This document shows positions 44,971 through 55,402 of a stretch of DNA of 64,000 bases, piece after piece. The notes under the pieces are model-generated. The model made no database searches, had not been told where the DNA came from, and was given only the letters and a program-made list of their open reading frames with translations. The stretch is taken from positions 980,501-1,044,500 of the forward strand of contig CATNEN010000041.1 in assembly GCA_950097015.1 (NCBI GenBank), given 5' to 3'. The DNA comes from Macrostomum hystrix (lineage: Eukaryota > Platyhelminthes > Macrostomidae). Made by a program: the position numbers and the translations under genes. Positions within the stretch are counted from its first letter, which is position 1, and each line of letters starts with the position of its first letter.

Positions 44971-46056
44971 ATGCAGGCGCTGCCCGGACAGTTCCTGGAC
45001 CTGCCGGGGCTGCTGACCTCGGGCACCGTGCTGGCCACCGGTTCCATTCTGAACGGCATGAACATCTGCCAGCTGCCGGAGCTGCTGGTGCGCCAGAACC
45101 ACACCCGCTTCACCACATTCTTCTCCGTGCTGCAGTTCCTCTGCGGCCTGCTGTCCATCCTGGTCGGCTTCCTGGGCATCATCGTTTCCACCATCCGCAT
45201 CCGCAAGAAGTCCATCATCAGCAACCTGCTGTTCGCCTCCGCGCTGGCAATCCTGTCCGCCATCTGCCTCACAGTCGGCGCCCTCGAGACCAAGGAAACC
45301 TGGAGCGACGCCCGCTCCTCCATCGACAACTTCGCCAAGATTCTCATGAACTTCGTGAACACAGTGTGCTCGGTGTGTCTCTGCATCGCCCTAACCAGGC
45401 GAATTCACCGCTACCGCGACTACGTGGTCTGCCGCTTCGAGAACTTCCGCCTGCCCGTGGTCGTCTGCACCGCCGTCATCATCACCACCTCCATCGCCAG
45501 CCTGAGCTCGTTCGCCTCCGGGGTGCTGCTCTCGGTCAGCAACAAGACCAACTACGCCGGCGGCCTGCACATGGGGATCCTGGGCCTGGCGCTGGGCCTC
45601 ACAATGGTGCTGAACCTGAAACTCACCGTACACCAGAGCAGCACCATCGCCTGCCTGCTGCTGGCCGCCTTCGCCCTGCTCAGCTCCGGGGCTGCGGCAT
45701 ACACCGAGAACCTCGAACTGGAGGCCGTGGTCGGTCGCAAGAAGACTCAGAAGCTTCAGTACGGCTTCATAATCAAGGCAGCGGTGGTGTACTTCTCCGC
45801 CCTGCTGAACATCACCACCATCGGCGCCCTAGTGCCCTGCCAGTTCCTCAGGCTCTGGCACATCGCCGTCATCGAGCGCAGCCCGTCGGAGCCGGAGGAC
45901 GGCAACCTGCCGCTCCAGTCCTTCAACCAGCCGGCCTCTCCGCAGCTGCAGTTTGACCTGAACGCCTCCGCCAATCACAATGACCTGCTGCGGCCAAGCG
46001 GCGGCCCGGTCCGCTGCCAGCCGCAGTTGGTCCCCGTGGGAGCCGCTGCCTACTGA
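44971..46056 (+). CDS. Intronless multi-pass membrane protein, family not recognised
   Basis: A single open frame of 361 codons with strong G/C third-position bias runs from ATG (first in frame, right after the GTCACGTGAC element) to TGA. I count about seven hydrophobic segments, centred near residues 60, 85, 128, 168, 203, 228 and 275. Examples are LQFLCGLLSILVGFLGIIVS, NLLFASALAILSAICLTVGA, VVVCTAVIITTSIASLSSFA and AAVVYFSALLNITTIGALVP. The N-terminus is ~45 residues with one N-x-T (NHT), and the C-terminal ~70 residues are polar (Pro, Ser, Asn, Gln). I see no GPCR signature motifs, and no family is assigned. It could be a claudin/DRAM-like or lysosomal membrane protein, but that is speculation. 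It lacks the introns seen in all other genes here, so a retrogene origin is possible. Confidence 0.8.
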   Translation: MQALPGQFLDLPGLLTSGTVLATGSILNGMNICQLPELLVRQNHTRFTTFFSVLQFLCGLLSILVGFLGIIVSTIRIRKKSIISNLLFASALAILSAICLTVGALETKETWSDARSSIDNFAKILMNFVNTVCSVCLCIALTRRIHRYRDYVVCRFENFRLPVVVCTAVIITTSIASLSSFASGVLLSVSNKTNYAGGLHMGILGLALGLTMVLNLKLTVHQSSTIACLLLAAFALLSSGAAAYTENLELEAVVGRKKTQKLQYGFIIKAAVVYFSALLNITTIGALVPCQFLRLWHIAVIERSPSEPEDGNLPLQSFNQPASPQLQFDLNASANHNDLLRPSGGPVRCQPQLVPVGAAAY

Positions 46057-47309
46057 GGACAGGTCCTCAGCTGCTGCTCATTGTCAGACTCTTCCCCCGC
46101 CCATGTTCTGTTATTTAATCCCCAGCTTTTTGTCCCTCATTTTCACCTCCCGCTTTCTTCTTCAGCGCAGAAGCGTCGCGCCGCTCTTGCAGCAGCTCAG
46201 CTCCATGTCACCCGCCTCATCGCCTGTCTCTGGTACGAGTTACTCTCGCTTCCCGAATTGCTAGTCTATGTTAAATTGGGCATGCTCTGCCTGTGTTTGC
46301 TAACTACATGATAACAAATGCTAAGATTATGTACACACCTGCACGCGACACTAATTCATATCCCAATTAGATTCAACAGAAATGGCATAGTATTTAAGCT
46401 TAGAAATTTGTCAAATTCTCTGCTGCCTTTGTTTCTGTTTTCTCTGCCAGAAAGCGGCCAAACTGCCGAGATTTTTCAGCTCCAGGCGGCTCAAGGCTCT
46501 GCGGCTGAATAAGCTGCTGGAGGGGGAACAAAGGGAAAATATTTCAGACTGGGATAAGGGAGGGATGGACGGTGGCTGAGGGAATGAACAAAATCAATGC
46601 TAAGTGCCGAAAATCAATGCTCATTTCCCGTCTGTAAGCTCTGGGGAGTTTAATCCCCCTGCGTAACTGGGCTCATCAGCACGGAACTGGGGGCACAGTT
46701 CCCAGTCCACCTGGCGGGCTTGTGAAGCAATCCGAATGAAAGCAGAAAGTCTTGGGGCCTCCAATCTCTGGCTGTCTTTGAAGTCCCGCTCTCAAATAAA
46801 TCAGCGAGCCGCGGGCCCGCTGCACTTTCCACTTTCACTCCCAGCAATGACCCGGCTTGGGCGGATCAGGGCGGAAGGCTTCTTAGGGAGAAAGGGGGCG
46901 AAATGGAAAGTTGGGGACCGTGGCGCGGGTTCTGCCACTCAATTCTAATAAATTGAAAACCCTCCGGACAGGCGCCAAAGCAGCCCCGGCCGAGACCCGG
47001 GCACGAGAATTGGACTTGCGGGCTCAGATGAAGTCGCCTCAGTCTATAAATATCCCCTCACCACTTCCCAGAGACCACCCGCCCCTCCCTCACTCTCATC
47101 TTCTCACTCCCCATCCGGGAGAGCGGAAACACGAGAAGCTGCGCGGAGTTGAGAATGAAAATGCGACTCAAAAAATATTGACTTCGCTGTTGCTGCACAG
47201 CAAGCGAAAAGCCGGTGACCGAAAAAAGCTGCGCTTGAGAACTGCGGCTGAGTCCACGTGCTCTGAAGTGCAGGGCTCTTATCTTGCTTATTGTGCTCGG
47301 GAGATGAGA

Positions 47310-48375
47310 CTAGAGTGGGAGATTAGATGGGAGTGGAGTGGGAGATTGGATGGGAGTGGAGTGCGAGATTGGATGGGGGTGGAGTGGGAGATTGGATGGG
47401 AGTGGAGTGGGAGATTGGATGGGAGTAGAGTGGGAGATTGGATGGGAGTGGAGTGCGAGATTAGATGGGAGTGGAGTGGGAGATTGGATGGGAGTGGAGT
47501 GGGAGATTGGATGGGAGTGGAGTGCGAGATTGGATGGGAGTGGAGTGCGAGATTGGATGGGAGTAGATAAGGGGATTGGATGTGAATAGAGTGGGAGATT
47601 GGATATGAATAGAGTGGGAGATTGGATGGGAGTGGAGTGGGAGATTGGATGGGAGTGGAGTGGGAGATTGGATGGGAGTAGATAAGGGGATTGGATGGGA
47701 GTAGAGTGGGAGATTGGATGGGAGTGGAGTGCGAGATTGGATAAAAGTGGAGTGCGAGATTAGATGGGAGTAGATAAGGGGATTGGATGTGAATAGAGTG
47801 GGAGATTGGATGGGAGTGGAGTGCGAGATTGGATGGGAGTGGAGTGGGAGATTGGATGGGAGTAGAGTGGGAGATTGGATGGGAGTGGAGTGCGAGATTG
47901 GATAAAAGTGGAGTGCGAGATAAGATGGGAGTAGATAAGGGGATTGGATGTGAATAGAGTGGGAGATTGGATGGGAGTGGAGTGCGAGATTGGATGGGAG
48001 TGGAGTGCGAGATTGGATGGGAGTAGATAAGGGGATTGGATGTGAATAGAGTGGGAGATTGGATGGGAGTGGAGTGGGAGATTGGATGGAAGAAGAGTGG
48101 GAGATTGGATGGGAGTGGAGTGGGAGATTGGATGGGAGTGGAGTGGGAGATTGGATGGAAGAAGAGTGGGAGATTGGATGGGAGTGGAGTGGGAGATTGG
48201 ATGGGAGTGGAGTGGGAGATTGGATGGAAGAAGAGTGGGAGATTGGATGGGAGTGGAGTGGGAGATTGGATGGGAGTAGACTGGGAGATTGGATGGGAGT
48301 GGAGTGGGAGATTGGATGGAAGAAGAGTGAGAGATTGGATGGGAGTGGAGTGGGAGATTGGATGGAAGATGGGCT
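47310..48375 (+). repeat. 23-bp minisatellite (~46 copies)
   Basis: GGGAGATTGGATGGGAGTGG plus AGT units span more than 1 kb, with subtypes TGCGAGATTGG, GATGTGAATAGAG and GATGGAAGAAGAG arranged in local blocks. A 359-codon antisense frame across it is repeat-derived. Confidence 0.95.
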
Positions 48376-49140
48376 GGGAAAGAGATTAGGTGGGAAGAGA
48401 TGTGATGGGAAGCGATGCGGTGGTTAGAGCCATGTTGGGAAAGTTGGGGAAAAAGCTGAGCAAATGCCTTGTCAAAGAGAAATGACGGTTCACAAGGTTT
48501 TTGCAAATATTTTATGGATAGCTCAGCAAGAGCTGCTCTGTCACTAGGAGCGCATTGTCCAGTTAATAATGCACCGAGGCTCCGCTCGGGCGCACAAGGA
48601 GCCCACAACGACAACAGAGCTCGAGCATTCGATCTCAGACGCGAGCTCCTTGACCCCAGACGCCCCGGTGCCACGGCATGCGAAGCAATTATGCCGCACC
48701 GCCGGCGGAGTGGAAGCTCCTCTCCTCGCAGGCAGCCGAGCGCCTCATTCATCTGCCGCTCTGCCTTATCGCTTCCCCTGTCCTCTCGGCCTCCCAAACA
48801 CAGAATTTCTGACTTCTGGCCGCGAGCCCCTCCCCACAACCAATCAGGCCCGGAAACCTCTGAATCCTATCGATCGCACTAAAAGATGCGACAAGATTCC
48901 CTCTCCGTATGGGAGCTTTTAGAGGGCCAGCGAAATCCAATAAAGGCCTGCTCTGTGCGTGTTCTGCGGAATTTCTCACGGGTTCGTGAGCGAAAGGTTC
49001 GCGCCGCCGGATCTGACGGCCCCCCGGGAGTTGCTTGCAGCTTTCTATAAAAAGAGGCAAACCTTCTGAGCCGCCGGCACTTTTATTAATTGCTGCACAC
49101 TTCCGGGAAAAATGGCGCTCGATACGAAAAAGGTTTCATG

Positions 49141-49515
49141 AACTATACGTGATCACGTGACCGTATAGTTGTGTTAGGTCTTAATCCTTGATCTGCCTAA
49201 GGGATCACTTGATTGTTAAGCCTCGTAGTCTCATTGTCCCATAATCTTCATCGAGTCACTCTGCTATTCTTGGTGTTTTTCTTTTGTCCTCTAAAATGAT
49301 CACGTGACCATCAGGCGCCCAGTGTTTTTGTTTCATAAAGATCACGTGACCATCGGGCGCCGTGTTTTGGTTTTATAAAGATCACGTGACCATCGGGCGC
49401 ACAGTGTTTTTGTTTTATAAAGATCACGTGACCATTGGGCGCCGTGTTTTTGTTTCATAAAGATCACGTGACCATCAGGCGCCGTGTTTTTGTTTTATAA
49501 AGATCACGTGACTAT
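49141..49515 (+). repeat. 40-42 bp array carrying GATCACGTGACC (E-box) motifs
   Basis: GATCACGTGACC recurs at about 49298, 49340, 49380, 49422, 49462 and 49502, with units ATCACGTGACCATCGGGCGC plus CGTGTTTTTGTTTTATAAAG. A seventh, isolated copy at 49151 sits inside a perfect inverted repeat AACTATACG...CGTATAGTT (49141-49170). Confidence 0.85.
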
Positions 49516-50374
49516 TTAATTTGCTTAGTCTTCGAAATTAAAAGTCTATAAGCGAAAAAGGAAATTTCAGGCAGCATTGAAGTGAACTTTTCAACGTATA
49601 ATTTTTATATTTATTCCCAGAAATCATTGAACTCAATGCAGCAGCAGCTCAGTCAGTGAGTACAAAAAATTTAAACAGCAGTAGGCGAAAAGCGCAGGTG
49701 CTGCAGAAATTGGCCAGCAAAGCAAAACAGGCAGCGCAGGAGAATGAAGCTGAAAGTTGAAAAAATGAACAGAAATCGGAAAAAAAATCTAGAGGAGATA
49801 AGAGCGGAGAGGCTGGGGAGCTGAAGCGAAGGGGGATAAAGGGATAAATGAGTCCGGGGAGCAGGTTGGTGAAACACTAGACAGACGGGAGGGGGCGGAG
49901 CGAAGCGGCGCTGCAGAGTTGTGAGCCGGGCTGAGTAGGGCTGAGCAGGGCTGAGCAGGTCTGAGCCGTGGCTCAGTTTGCAAAGCCAGGGATTTGCAAT
50001 TTGCCAGCCTCACAAAAAGGCAAGTCTATCAGTGCCTCTCTTCACCGCCACCCCACTCCGCTGAGAGCTCCTGCTGGCCTGAGCAAACAAGGCGGGGAGG
50101 AAAAGAAGTCCCAGGTGACATTTCGCACGAGTGCGCATTTCCTCAGCGGCGGGGAGAGGCCACAGTTGCCAGCGAATTGCCGAGGGGAACCGAGGGAAAC
50201 TTTCACTTTCAAGCAAAAGTAAAATATGCTCACAGCGGGGGCTTCCCGCAGCCGACAACTCTGAGGGCTCGAAATCTTGCGGTTCTCATACTTTTGGCTG
50301 CATCAGAGCTCGGAGAGGGGCAACAGGGGGTCAGAAGCCGATGAGTCAAGTGGGTCATGAGGGGTCAAATGGGG

Positions 50375-52589
50375 TCAGGGGTCATCGGGCCTGGACTCGC
50401 CCGACCTGGCCAGCAGTTCGTGAATGTAGGTGTCTCCGGAGTCCTCGGCCAGCTGGAGGGCCGTGCGGCCGCCCATGCTGAGCCCGGGATCAGCTCCGTG
50501 CTCAAGCAAGTAGGAGACCAGCTGGCTGTGGCCTGCGGGCGGCGGGGTGCAAGGTTTGTGAGTCTTCTTCAGCTTTCCGCTCACACTTCCCCGCTTCTCC
50601 CCTCACACTCTTCCCCACTTCTCCCCTCAAAATTCTCTTATTTCTTTCCTAATTGCTAATATATTATCTTCCCCAAATATCACCTTTCTGTTCTAAAATT
50701 CTCCCATTACACATTAAACTACTTCTGTATTCTTATCCCAAATTCTCCCCTCATAGTTCTAGAATTCTCCCCTCATAGTTCTAGAATTCTCCCACTGTTT
50801 CTCATCCCCAACCAGAGCACTGACCGTACATGACGGCTAAATGCAGCGGAGTGCAGTGGTCACAGAGCGGGTTCGCCAGGTTCACGTCGGCCCTGCCGTG
50901 CTGGACCAGCAGCTCGGCCAGCTGCAGGTTGCCAGCGGTGGCCGCCAGATGAAGGGCGCTGTTGCCGGTGTCCGAAGGGGCGTCAACTGGCGGGTTCGGC
51001 TGCAGACGCTTGAGCAGGTACCTGAGCGTTCTCATCTGGGGCGCATTGTCCTTGCTGCGCTGGGCGCAGGTGACACTCAGGAAGATGAGGTTGCGGCTCT
51101 GCCCATCGCGGAATGTCATCGGGTCGATCTTGCCGCTCAGGCAGAAATAGTGCAGCACTTCAACATAGCCTTGCCTGCAAAAAGTTTTAATAATTTTTGT
51201 GAAATTAGCAATGCATATTCTCTACTTGCTACTGCCGTAGGTCAGTAAAGTATTCTGACTTTCGACGCGCATTAGATTTGTTTGGAGACGACAAACTCCC
51301 AGGGTAGTAATTCTTAATGAAGAAGGAATGCACAAGCAGATATCAGTCACAATGTGACCTACTTACTCAACGCACACATATCTGACTGTGTGCGTTAACT
51401 GACCCATTTCAAGAGATAAAAACCACTAAGGCACTTGAGTTTTAGCTTTCAACCTTTTGAGTTCATTTTTTGCTTTTAAATCGAACTCTGCTGACAGATT
51501 TTTCTTCGGTTTGTTAAGAACAAACTGGCAAAGCCAACTACGAGCCAACTCGTAACATTCAACTGGGATTTTAATTGGACACAGTGGGAACAAAGACTAA
51601 TTTGGGATTCTGATTGGTCACAGTGGAGAACAAAGACTCATTTGGGGTTCTGATTGGTCACAGTAGGAACAAAGACTCATTTAGGATTCTGATTGGTTAC
51701 CGTGGAGAACAAAGACTCACTGGACGCAGCGGACCACTCGACCCTCCAGCCGGTCGCCGAAGCCGGGCACTTCAGTCGGTGGCGGCCGAAAGTCGCCGCG
51801 ATCGACCACAGCCCGATAAAAGTCGGCCACGGCAGTCCAGACGGAGCAGAGGGCGAAGCTGCGCAGGGCAAGCAGCCACTCGACGTGCTGCCGGACATCC
51901 GTGGCCAGCCGGACGTCGGTGAGGAGTCGGCGACAGTCGGCGTGCGACCGGCCGGCGGTGAGGGTGTCCAGGTGGTCCAAGAAGGTGTGCGCGCCACGGG
52001 CCGACAGCAGGCGGTCGGGGAATTCGCGGAACACCGCGGACAGAAGGCGGCGCAGCTCGGACTGAGGTACCGGGGCTCCAGAGCCGGCCTTGATGGCGAA
52101 GGCCAGCTGGTCCAGCAATAAGCTGTGCTCCAGGCTGAACAGCTCCCGCTTCCTCTGGTCGGGAAAGGCGGTGAGCCAGAAGTGCGCCAGATCGACGAAG
52201 TGGTCGTCCCGGAGGCACCAGTCGGAGAGGCTGGCCAGCTGGCTGTTGGCCCGGCTCAGCAGTTGCGCAACACAGTCCGCATCGACTCGAACCAGCAGGC
52301 TGGCGAGGCTGTCAGAGGTGGCCACCGGTGGCAGCAGCTTCTTGGCGGCCGCAGCGGCGCCGGGGGATTTCAGTTTAGCTTTGCTGACTCTTTGCTGGGG
52401 CAGCGGCGGCGGCGATGGCGGTGGCTGCGGCAGCAGCGGGTGGCGCGCGCTGAGCACGGTGTCCGGCCGCAGGATCGACGCCGCGTAGGCCTCGTTGTCG
52501 TCGGAGTCGCCGGAGTCATCGGACAGGCCGCGGCCGGCCAGGCGGGACACGCAGATCAGCTCGCGGAGGTCCTTCACGCCACGGCTCAT
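50375..52589 (-). CDS. Ankyrin-repeat protein
   Basis: Exons 52589-51721, 51174-50825 and 50532-50375 give 458 residues with phases 2 and 1 matching. The reading frame stays open upstream to a splice acceptor at 52721-52722, so a longer N-terminus from another exon is possible; ATG at 52589 (MSRGVKDLREL) is the conservative start. The N-terminal ~100 residues are acidic and then Pro-rich (QPPPSPPPLPQQR). A helical region of ~200 residues follows (RANSQLASLSDWCLRDDHF; WLLALRSFALCSVWTAVADF). Three ankyrin repeats end the protein: TGNSALHLAATAGNLQLAEL, CTPLHLAVMYGHSQLVSYLL, GRTALQLAEDSGDTYIHELL. The family is not identified. IkB-like and generic ankyrin adaptors are both possible. Confidence 0.8.
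51540..51720 (-). repeat. ~40-bp tandem repeat abutting the 5' splice site of an ankyrin-gene intron (4 copies)
   Basis: Four copies of a 39-40 bp unit (GGATTCTGATTGGTCACAGT plus GGAGAACAAAGACTCATTT on the plus strand) end exactly at the exon 51721 boundary. Only the exon-adjacent copy has the GT of the splice donor (GTGAGTCTTTG on the minus strand). The other copies read ATGAGTC or its variant. Confidence 0.8.
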
Positions 52590-53854
52590 GGCTAAGGCGC
52601 TGGGGATCTTGTTTGGGGGGCTGTGGCTGTGGGAGCGGTCTGCCCTCACGCGGTCGGAGATTGGCGAAGTTGGCAACGGCGGCGACTCGCGCCGGGCCCG
52701 AGATGGCTGGGCCGGTGGCGCTGCGGAAGAAAAACAAATTTGACACAAATATAAACTTAATTAATTAATTTCATTCATTAAAGTAAATAGTTGTCAACTA
52801 CTGACAGTAGCTTGAATGGATATTTAAACCTGACAAGTAGCATGAAACTATGTTTCTTTAAGCTCCCGTGAGCAGCTAAATGGGAAAGTAGTAAACCTAG
52901 TAAAATAGGCTTAACATGCGCAACATCTATGCCAACTACTGACAGTATTTTAATAGGTTTTTTTAGGGATATTTTAAGCGGTAGTACCGCGAAAGAAGAG
53001 ATTTAAAGTCAATTATTGTAGACAGATTAAGAGACAAAGGAATTTTGATTCAGCACTTTACTTCTCTGTTTTTATTCTCAGCATCATCCATTGGCTAGTT
53101 GTCACAAAGTTGTTAATTGTTTTGCTGAAAGTCCAATTTAACGTTAATCTTGAGTAAAAATTATTCAGAAATTGTGTGCAAAGCCACAGTTTAAAGTGAC
53201 AAAAATTTAAGACAAAAAATAATATTTTAGAGAGTGCAGCAGATGACGGCCTATTTACAATGCGCAGTTGCGATTACAACTCGGGTAACATTGTAACAAG
53301 GTCGGTTGGGGCAACAGAAATTATGGAACACCTCAGCAGACGGTGGATATACAATTGCATGAGGCTTTGACGACATCAACATAAGCATTGTGATGAACAA
53401 CTGCATAGCAACAGAATGGCTGCGCCAGACAAGTCAATGTGAAAAATAATAATATAGGACAGCAACAAGATCTAAAATTTGAAAGATTGAACCTCTTGGA
53501 TTTTTATAATTAGTTTTAGCCCGTATACACAAATCATGAAATAGAAAAAGAACACTATCCAGGCTCTGGAGTTGCTAAGCGTGCTAGTGCTAAAAGTACA
53601 TTTGTTTGGTTTGCCACTCTTTACATTCGATAACCGGGCGGCTGAGGTCATCCTGGATGGCAAATTAGAGGCGGCTCGCACGGATTGCTCATTGGTGACG
53701 CAAAATTATGCCAATTAACACCTGACTGACCTCACGGGTTCAAGAACTGCCGACTAAGGACTTAGGGAGGCCAAGGTAACTTCAGGTCTTTCAGGTAACT
53801 TCAGGTCTTTCAAGTAACTTCAGGTTCACCTCATGGGATCTGAAGGTCAGCAGC
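52590..53854. other. Region between ankyrin and CREB3-like genes
   Basis: Positions 52590-52720 are an open continuation of the ankyrin gene's first exon, probably 5' UTR or an N-terminal extension, with acceptor CCGCAG. The remainder is AT-rich with no recognised gene. Three ~18-bp TAACTTCAGGTCTTTCAGG copies lie at about 53775-53830. Confidence 0.65.
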
Positions 53855-55402
53855 TTAGAGGTCGCGGTCTGCCAAGTCCTGCTCCCTCGGAGGCGCATCT
53901 TCATCGCCGTAGTAATAGTACGACGGCGACGGCGAGGACGGCGACGACGAGGACGGCGACGGCGAGGACGGCGACGACGGCGACAGCGACGGCGAAGATG
54001 GCGGTGACGGCGAGGCGACACTATCAGCGTCGGCGGCGATGGCAGATTCGACAGCGATTATCGAACTGTTCGCAGCGCTAGTTGGGCTGTCGGCACTGAC
54101 GACCTGCTTGGCTATCGGGCCGGCTGCACTAAAGTCCACGGCGGGTTTCTCCGCTGCGCCGGCGGCGGTTAATGATGCTTCCTCGGGCGAGGCGGCGAGA
54201 ATCCGTCGCCCAGTGGCTGGTCTGGCGGCGGCGGTCGCCGGATCGCCAGCACCCGGACCGGCTGCCAGCAGGGGGCCGAGCTGGGGAGTGAGGAACAGGG
54301 CGAATGACAGGCAGAGGATGAACAGGCCAGTGCCGGTGGCTTTGCCAGCCGTGGAGGTCAGGCTGAGGCCGGAGCAGCGCAGGAAGGCCTGGAGACGCCG
54401 GACAGCGCCAAGGAGGCGGCGGTTCTGCTGCTCCAGGCCCGCACAGCGGTCGCGGAGGGCGGCGTTCTCCACAGCCGAGCCTTTCACGCGGAGCTCCAGA
54501 CCGCGGACATACTCCTAAGGGTCAGGGGCGGGGTCCGTCAGGTTACTCGGAATGGTGGGTCAGTTCAGCTGTGAGCAGCTTCTGAAAGCCCAGCAGCTGC
54601 TCCTCACCTGCTTCTTGGCGCGGCTGTTCTTGGCGGAGATTTTGTTCCGGATCTTCCGCCGCACCGTCCTCAGGACGCGCATCTCCTCGCGGGTGAGCGG
54701 GAAGTGGCTGGGGAGGACGGCGCCCAGCTGCCTGGCCACCCGCTGCTCCTCCGCCGTCAGCAACAGCGGCTCGCCGGGCCGGCCCTCAATTTGGCCACCA
54801 CCAAGGCCGGAGCCGTCATCGTCATCGCCGTCGTCCCAGGTGACGCCGCCACCTCCGTACAGGGCGAGATCGTCGTCTTCGAGATCGCCAATCGAATAGG
54901 GCAGCTGGGCGAGCTGCCGCTTGCGCCGCTTGCCCCCGCTGACGCTGCCGCCGGCACCGCTGCCGATGCCACCAGTGACGCCGCCGCGCAGCGGACCCGG
55001 CGAGTGATTTGAAGCCTCAGGCGGCGGGCCGAGCTCGTAACTGGCATGCCCGAGAGCCTCAGCGCCCGACAGGAACGAGTCCAGGTCGAAGGGCAGCAGA
55101 TCGTCGGAGCCGACGCCGGCGCCGCTGGCACCGCTGGAGGAGCAGCCGGCGAAACTGCCGAAGGCACTGTCGCTAGCGCTGCCGCTGCCCTGACTGTCTG
55201 GCGGCGAGGGCTCCGGCTGCTGGCTGAAGTCGTTAAGTACATCGAAGGCGGCATCGACAAGGATATCGTCCTGAACGGCATCAACAGTAGCTGACAGGGC
55301 CTGGTCGCAGGCCAGAATTCCATCCGCCTGATTGAAGAGCAGATGGAGAACGTCGTCTGTGGTTGCCGCCGATGCAGACGCTGCCACAGCGACAGAGGTC
55401 AT
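53855..55402 (-). CDS. CREB3L: CREB3-like membrane-bound bZIP transcription factor
   Basis: Exons 55402-54608 and 54514-53855 (phase 0 junction) encode 484 residues. The N-terminal half is an acidic, Ser/Gly-rich activation region. The FPLTREEMRVLRTVRRKIRN block, then KISAKNSRAKKQ and EYVRGLE, is the CREB3/OASIS-family basic region, split by the intron at AKKQ|EYV. A leucine zipper follows, then a transmembrane helix (GLFILCLSFALFLTPQLGPLL, about residues 328-348). In the family this anchors the factor in the ER until Site-1 and Site-2 proteases release it in the Golgi. GRRIL, about 30 residues past the helix on the lumenal side, fits the S1P pattern RxxL. The lumenal tail is Ser/Pro-rich, encoded by a GACGGCGACGGCGAG-type low-complexity tract (53920-54010). 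Which CREB3 paralog it matches is not resolved. Confidence 0.9.

Larger units (their letters stand above)
46057..50374. other. Intergenic region with minisatellites and E-box array
   Basis: It contains the probable 3' UTR of the multi-pass membrane gene, a 23-bp minisatellite (47310-48375), a GC-rich segment 48550-49080 with a TATA-like CTATAAAAAG at about 49045, the CACGTG-bearing array (49152-49513), and a purine-rich stretch to 50370. No convincing gene was seen. Confidence 0.65.

Noticed and set aside
47760-48839. 359-codon minus-strand frame with HSHPISHSTPIQS repeats
   Set aside because: Product of the 23-bp minisatellite reading through in several frames; no gene-like flanks.
49040-49140. 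TATA-like CTATAAAAAG followed by a nine-codon frame
   Set aside because: No downstream gene on that strand; the short frame has no support.
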